From Actinoplanes italicus (GTDB lineage: Bacteria; Actinomycetota; Actinomycetes; Mycobacteriales; Micromonosporaceae), in NCBI RefSeq assembly GCF_003001815.1, contig NZ_PVMZ01000002.1, forward strand, positions 372,001 through 436,000: 64,000 nt of DNA. The letters run 5' to 3'. The notes beneath the pieces were generated by a model. It searched no databases. It saw nothing but the letters and a program-made list of their open reading frames with translations, and had not been told where the DNA came from. This document shows positions 60,080 through 64,000 of the stretch, piece by piece. Made by a program: the position numbers and the translations under genes. The stretch's first letter is position 1; each line of letters begins with the position of its first letter.

Positions 60080-61987
60080 GTGGCCCATCACGCGCTCGTC
60101 GTCGGGTGTGACGCGTACCCGTCGATGTCGAATGCCGACCTGGCCGGCGCGGTCGGTGACGCGCTCGCGGTCCAGGACTGGCTGGTCGGTCCCGGCGGCG
60201 TTCCGGCCGGTAACGTCGTCCTGCTCGCCTCGCCGGCGGCTCACAGCGCGAGCGTTGCGGCGGGTACGCGGGTGACCGGCGAGGCGAGCAGGCTGGCCTT
60301 CGCGCGCGAGGTTGGCCGGCTGGCCGGGCTGACCGACGTGGGCCACGCCGACCGGTTGTACGTGTACTTCGCCGGCCACGGCTGCGGCACCGACCCCGTC
60401 AACGCCGCTCTCTCCGACGACGCGCTGGTGTTCTCTGGCTTCTCCGAGGACGACCCGAGCGCCCACGCGATCGCGCTGCGGGACCTGCTGGCCCAGCTCG
60501 ACCAGGCCCGTTTCGGCGAGGTCGTCATGTTTCTCGACGCCTGCCGGGACTTCCCGTACGGGCGGCCGTTCCGGCCCGGGGGCCTCCGCTTCGACTCGGC
60601 CGCCGGTCGCGGCGTCCCGCCCCGGCTCTACCGGCTGCAGTCGACGCTGCCGGGACGCCGGACCTACGGCGGCGCGTTCACAGCGGCGCTCCTGGCCGGC
60701 CTGGCCGGTGCTGGCGCGGCGAAGGAGTTCGACGAACGCGCCGACCGGCCTTACGTGGTGCGGTGGTCGACGCTGACCGCGTACCTGGAGTCTGAGATGC
60801 GGAACCAGGAGCCGTTCGTCAGCGGCCGCGGTGACCTGGTCCTCGCCGACTTCGCGGACGGGACCTTCGGCGAGGTGGAGCTGACCGTCTCGGTCGCTCC
60901 CGTCGCCGGTGACTCCGGGGACGGCTTGGAGATGGCGGTGACCTACCGCGATCCGTCGTCCTTCGAGGAGCCGCGGCTCAAGCGGCCCGGCCCGGCTCCC
61001 GCGCGGTTCCGTGTCCCGCCGCGACGTCACCGGGTGACCGCGCGAACACCCTCGACGTGGGGGCACAGCGCGGTCGATGCGTACGCCGACACAGCGGTGG
61101 CCGTCACCCTGAGCCGAACGCTTCCGGACGTCGTTTCCGGTGATCGTGACCCGGGATCGGCCCCGGCCGTGATCACGACCGACGACCCGGCGGCCGCGAT
61201 CATGGTGACCACGCCCGGCGGAGGCACGCTGATGCGCGGCGCGGGATCGGTCGCCGGCACCCTGGCCGACGGCCTTTACACCGTGACTGTCACCGATGCC
61301 CTGGGCTGGCGCCATCGCGAAGTGCTCGACGTTCACGAGGGGTCCGGCGGGGAGGTGACGCTCGACCTGCCGAATCCGCCGGGCGGCGCCGAACGCGACG
61401 GACCGCTGCGCTGGGTCGGACCCGCGGCGGCATTCGTCTCGAGCACACCGCTGTTCGCCCGGCCGACGGAGCCCGGCCGGCCCGGCCGGTTCGTCTGCGT
61501 GGCGACGGACCGGTTCCGGGCCACGGGCCGCACGGCCGGCGGGGCGCTCACCGAACTCCGGGTCGAGTCGGTGGCCGACCGGTGGTGGTGGGTGGCCGCT
61601 CCGCCCGAGGCGCAGTGGTTGGAAGTCCGGTTCGGCGATCACCGCCTCGAACTTCCGGCCGCTCCGGGCCTGCGCGCGACGATCGAACTGGCGGCCACCG
61701 GGCTGCTGGTCATGTACTTCGACCGGGCCCACCTAGAGGATCAGGCGTCGCTGGTCTTCGTCGAGCGGGCGCAGCGCCTGATGAGCGCCGGCCGCCTCGA
61801 CGCGGCCGACGTCGTCCTGGGCGCGGACCGGCGGCGGACCGCCCTCGACGGTGTCCTGCTCGGGGCGCACACCCCGTTGCGGCGGCTCGGCCGGACGGCG
61901 GTCGCGCCCGGGAACCGGCCCTACCTGCTGCCGGGCAACCAGTGGGGCGTCCTGCTGGACCGTCCACCGCACCCGGACGACCGGTAG
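60080..61987 (+). CDS. Caspase-like protease (peptidase C14), second
   Basis: 635 residues from GTG at 60080, two bases after the gasdermin stop. Caspase domain: HHALVVGCDAYPSMSNADLAG, catalytic His in LYVYFAGHGCG (residue 100), catalytic Cys in VVMFLDACRDFPYG (residue 155). The C-terminal region has Ig-like or beta-sandwich stretches (GGGTLMRGAGSVAGTLADGL, YTVTVTDALGW) and a terminal helical part. It is only distantly similar to the first caspase, so the two may act at different steps, for example sensor-activated and executioner protease. Last gene of the operon. Confidence 0.9.
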   Translation: MAHHALVVGCDAYPSMSNADLAGAVGDALAVQDWLVGPGGVPAGNVVLLASPAAHSASVAAGTRVTGEASRLAFAREVGRLAGLTDVGHADRLYVYFAGHGCGTDPVNAALSDDALVFSGFSEDDPSAHAIALRDLLAQLDQARFGEVVMFLDACRDFPYGRPFRPGGLRFDSAAGRGVPPRLYRLQSTLPGRRTYGGAFTAALLAGLAGAGAAKEFDERADRPYVVRWSTLTAYLESEMRNQEPFVSGRGDLVLADFADGTFGEVELTVSVAPVAGDSGDGLEMAVTYRDPSSFEEPRLKRPGPAPARFRVPPRRHRVTARTPSTWGHSAVDAYADTAVAVTLSRTLPDVVSGDRDPGSAPAVITTDDPAAAIMVTTPGGGTLMRGAGSVAGTLADGLYTVTVTDALGWRHREVLDVHEGSGGEVTLDLPNPPGGAERDGPLRWVGPAAAFVSSTPLFARPTEPGRPGRFVCVATDRFRATGRTAGGALTELRVESVADRWWWVAAPPEAQWLEVRFGDHRLELPAAPGLRATIELAATGLLVMYFDRAHLEDQASLVFVERAQRLMSAGRLDAADVVLGADRRRTALDGVLLGAHTPLRRLGRTAVAPGNRPYLLPGNQWGVLLDRPPHPDDR

Positions 61988-62472
61988 CGGCAGCCGTTAC
62001 TTGGCTGCCTGCGGAGGGCCTTGAGCTGGGTGTGAGCGTCTTTGGCGGCGTCCCGGACCGTCTTGACCTCGGCGCGGATGGCGTCGCCGTCCGGGCCAGG
62101 CGTGAAGCCGAGCAGGGTATCGACCTTGCCGTTGAGCCCGGCAGCGACCGCGTCGAGCTTCGCGTCGTCGATGTTCTTGTTGTCGTGCAGCTTGGTCACG
62201 GCGGCCAGTTCGGTGTCGATGGCGGCGGTGAGGCGCATCTTGGGACCGGTGAGGATGAAGACGCGGTAGTCGACGATCATCTTCTTGGCGTCGTCCTTGA
62301 GGGCGGCGACCGTGGTCTCGGTTCCGACCTTGGTCTTGAGCGCGGTGAGGCCGTCGGTCTGCGACGTGATCCGCAACTCGCGGATCGCGCCTGTCAACCA
62401 CGCATCGCGCGCCCGCGTGAGAGCGGTGAGCCGGTCTGGCCCTCCGAGGTAGCTACGGATGGAGCCGGTCAT
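61988..62472 (-). pseudogene. Helical hypothetical protein, probably truncated
   Basis: A frame from ATG 62472 (TGSIRSYLGGPDRLTALTRA) gives long helices (LKTKVGTETTVAALKDDAKK, VTKLHDNKNIDDAKLDAVAA) resembling coiled-coil actinobacterial secreted proteins, but without the signal peptide expected. Its frame runs on into the 3' end of the caspase gene; a neighbouring frame ends at 61997 with QAAK, more like a natural end. A frameshift and a lost N-terminus are likely. Confidence 0.5.
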
Positions 62473-62884
62473 CGCGGGTCCGTCGCGGCGGCCTGCTGAC
62501 CGGCCTGATAGCCAGCCGCTTGGCGCCGACTCCAGTTGGCACTTTCCGTGGCACTCCGTTCGCTGCGTGGTGACCTGCGCCCGTATGCGCGTCGTAGGTC
62601 ACCACGCAACAGGGAGCGGCGGGCGTGCCTGCATCACCGGGTGGCGCTGTGGCCAACGCCTGGCATGCGAGGACGATTGAGGGCCAGCGCTGGGTACGTT
62701 CCGGTAATGCCCCGAAGCCGCGTCACTGCAGTGAAGGGAACGGAGCCGCCAAGTCTGCTGTCGCCACCGTGGAAACGCGATCCGTGACCGCCGTCACTGC
62801 AGTGATGGAAACGCGGGTCGCAACGCCGTAGTGACCGTGACCGTGATCGCGAACCGTCACCACCGGGAGCGGAACGCGAATCGC
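62473..62884. other. Non-coding stretch with two copies of a 12-bp palindrome
   Basis: About 410 bases without a supportable gene. TCACTGCAGTGA, a perfect palindrome, occurs at 62723-62734 and 62794-62805, in otherwise low-complexity sequence with repeats of GAAACGCG and GTGACCGT. Confidence 0.5.
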
Positions 62885-63074
62885 CACCACCGTGACGCGG
62901 GGTCCGGGGGCTCGGCCCCCGGGAAATGCGAAGAGGGCCTAGGTCCGCGTTCTCCGCGGACATAGACCCTCTGCACTCGTAGCGGGGACAGGATTTGAAC
63001 CTGCGACCTCTGGGTTATGAGCCCAGCGAGCTACCGAGCTGCTCCACCCCGCGTCGGTAGGTAAACCCTAGCGC
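62885..63074 (-). repeat. Right arm of inverted tRNA-locus duplication
   Basis: Reverse complement of 47108-47299, including the tRNA gene and its terminator (62932-62972). Identity ends on the outer side near 63074 and on the inner side near 62885. Confidence 0.88.
62980..63053 (-). tRNA. Initiator tRNA-fMet (anticodon CAT), right copy
   Basis: 74 bases identical to the left copy at 47129-47202, inverted. Same unpaired first acceptor base, same three G-C pairs in the anticodon stem. Its terminator is at 62932-62972. Confidence 0.93.
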
Positions 63075-63095
63075 ACCTGCTACCGAGGCTGCAAA

Positions 63096-63126
63096 ACGGC
63101 CCTCAAGATTGGATCTGGAGGGCCGT
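63096..63126 (-). terminator. Terminator of the lamin-tail gene
   Basis: On the minus strand ACGGCCCTC pairs with GAGGGCCGT across a 13-base loop and is followed by TTTTGC, a classical intrinsic terminator 17 bases after the stop codon of the lamin-tail-domain gene. Confidence 0.85.
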
Positions 63127-63142
63127 CTCACGCATGGTGGGG

Positions 63143-64000
63143 TCAGCAGTTGGTGTAGCCCCGGCCCGCGGTCGTCCACTTGCAGGTGTCGATCGACTTG
63201 CCTTCGGCGGTTCGCAGGGAGGCGGTGTCGCCGCTGTTGTTCCAGACGTGGTTGCTCTTGCCCCAGTAACGGGTCGCCGTGGTGTTGGTGCCCTTGCCGG
63301 TGCGGACCACGACGCTCTTGCCGGCTCCCAGGGTGTAGCTGGTGGTGAACCGGTAGAGGTTGCCGGCGGCGTCGCGGACGGTCCAGCCCTTGAGGTTGAT
63401 CGTCTTGCTCGTCTTGTTCGTCAGCCGGGCGTACTCGCCGTTGATGCTCTTGTTGGTCTTCTTGTCCACGCCGGCCGCGTTGTACTGGATGCGGGTGAAC
63501 TGGATCGAGCCGACGGCGGGGGTGGTGGACGGCGGCGTCGTCGGCGGCTTGGTGGTCGGCGGGGTGGTGGGGTTGGTGGTGGGCGGCGTGGTGCCGCCGC
63601 CTCCGCCGGTGCCGCCGACGTTGACGCTCTGCGTGTACGTGTTGCTGGTGATCAGGTTCTCGGCGGAGGCGTAGGCCGCGTTGCCGGTCTCGGCGATCAC
63701 GGCTCGGTACGTCTGCTGGCCGCCGGGCTGGTCGGTGACGGTGCCCTGGAACTCGGCGTTGGTGTCGCCGTCGTCGTTGGGCGGGGTGGCGCCACCCTCG
63801 CCGGCGGGGCCGTCGGTGACGCCGGCGGCGATCTGGACCCAGCTGCCGCCGCTCTGACGTTCCACCCGGACCGGGAAGTACGGCTGGTCGGGGCTGGTGT
63901 GCACGTTGAACGTCACGGAGTTGTTGGCCGACGACGTGATGGTGAACGTGGCGCCGACCTTGAGGGGCGCCTGTACGACCCGCGAGTACTCGCCGCCGGA
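63143..64000 (-). CDS. Secreted protein with lamin tail domain, partial
   Basis: 285 residues to the right edge of the window; the N-terminus lies beyond it. Beta-sandwich at the visible N-terminal side (VTFNVHTSP, VRVERQSGGSWVQIA), then a Gly and Pro/Thr linker (GGGGGTTPP, TTKPPTTPPSTT), then a lamin tail domain: IQFTRIQYNAAGVD, INGEYARLTNKTSKTINLKG, WTVRDAAGNLYRF, GAGKSVVVRTGKG and WNNSGDTASLRTAEG. Bacterial lamin-tail proteins are exported and often attached to nucleases, esterases or surface repeats. Position next to the tRNA fits a surface protein gene unrelated to the defence operon. Confidence 0.85.
   Translation of the reverse strand, partial: SGGEYSRVVQAPLKVGATFTITSSANNSVTFNVHTSPDQPYFPVRVERQSGGSWVQIAAGVTDGPAGEGGATPPNDDGDTNAEFQGTVTDQPGGQQTYRAVIAETGNAAYASAENLITSNTYTQSVNVGGTGGGGGTTPPTTNPTTPPTTKPPTTPPSTTPAVGSIQFTRIQYNAAGVDKKTNKSINGEYARLTNKTSKTINLKGWTVRDAAGNLYRFTTSYTLGAGKSVVVRTGKGTNTTATRYWGKSNHVWNNSGDTASLRTAEGKSIDTCKWTTAGRGYTNC

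Noticed and set aside
47129-63053. Classical tRNA-integrated island with attL/attR direct repeats
   Set aside because: The two tRNA copies are inverted and complete, and no integrase is present in the window.
1-64000. CRISPR array
   Set aside because: No series of regularly spaced identical repeats was seen; the repeats found are tandem duplications or inverted copies.

Overview
The window is high-GC actinobacterial DNA with dense coding, frequent GTG starts and ATGA/GTGA overlaps. The genes adnAB, whiB7, mycoredoxin, uvrD2 and the succinylase lysine branch fit an actinomycete. The overall gene set, including a lamin-tail secreted protein, suggests Micromonosporaceae (Actinoplanes-like); the genus is an inference.

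Layout. 1-11 kb: the end of dapC, a SIMPL protein, a DUF4407 membrane protein, an operon of exported proteins sharing a PGS motif (2.3-5.0 kb), a methyltransferase, a MerR regulator fused to a sliding-clamp-like region, the lysE/lysG pair with its operator, and divergent dapD/dapE. 11-31 kb: two LOG-family proteins, adnA-adnB, a cold-shock protein, plsC, an Rrf2-controlled sulfonate-type ABC transporter, an M16 peptidase pair, nudC, a phytanoyl-CoA-dioxygenase-like protein and mycoredoxin. 31-47 kb: uvrD2, whiB7 behind a long leader with a likely attenuator, a three-gene cassette resembling type VII secretion substrates, an ABC1 kinase, a ThiF-like protein, a cluster of three DnaA boxes, a YgjP-type protease, a DUF2342 protein, a PDZ/Lon-like protease, UPF0182 and tRNA-fMet. 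From adnA to UPF0182 the order follows the M. tuberculosis Rv3202c-Rv3193c block, with insertions.

47.1-63.1 kb is accessory. It is bounded by two inverted copies of the same tRNA-fMet locus, about 190 bp each. The left 4 kb is gene debris: an IS5-type element broken by frameshifts, a second truncated inverted copy, and remnants of a helix-turn-helix protein, possibly a C5 methyltransferase, a diguanylate cyclase, alaS and an acyl-CoA dehydrogenase. Next comes an intact seven-gene operon (51.6-62.0 kb): MoxR ATPase, VWA protein, CHAT protease, an unknown helical protein, a caspase-like protease, a bacterial gasdermin and a second caspase-like protease. This looks like a regulated cell-suicide (abortive infection) module, with the ATPase/VWA pair and unknown protein as candidate sensing parts, the proteases as a cascade and the gasdermin as the pore. 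It is the most interesting system here. The window ends inside a secreted lamin-tail-domain protein.
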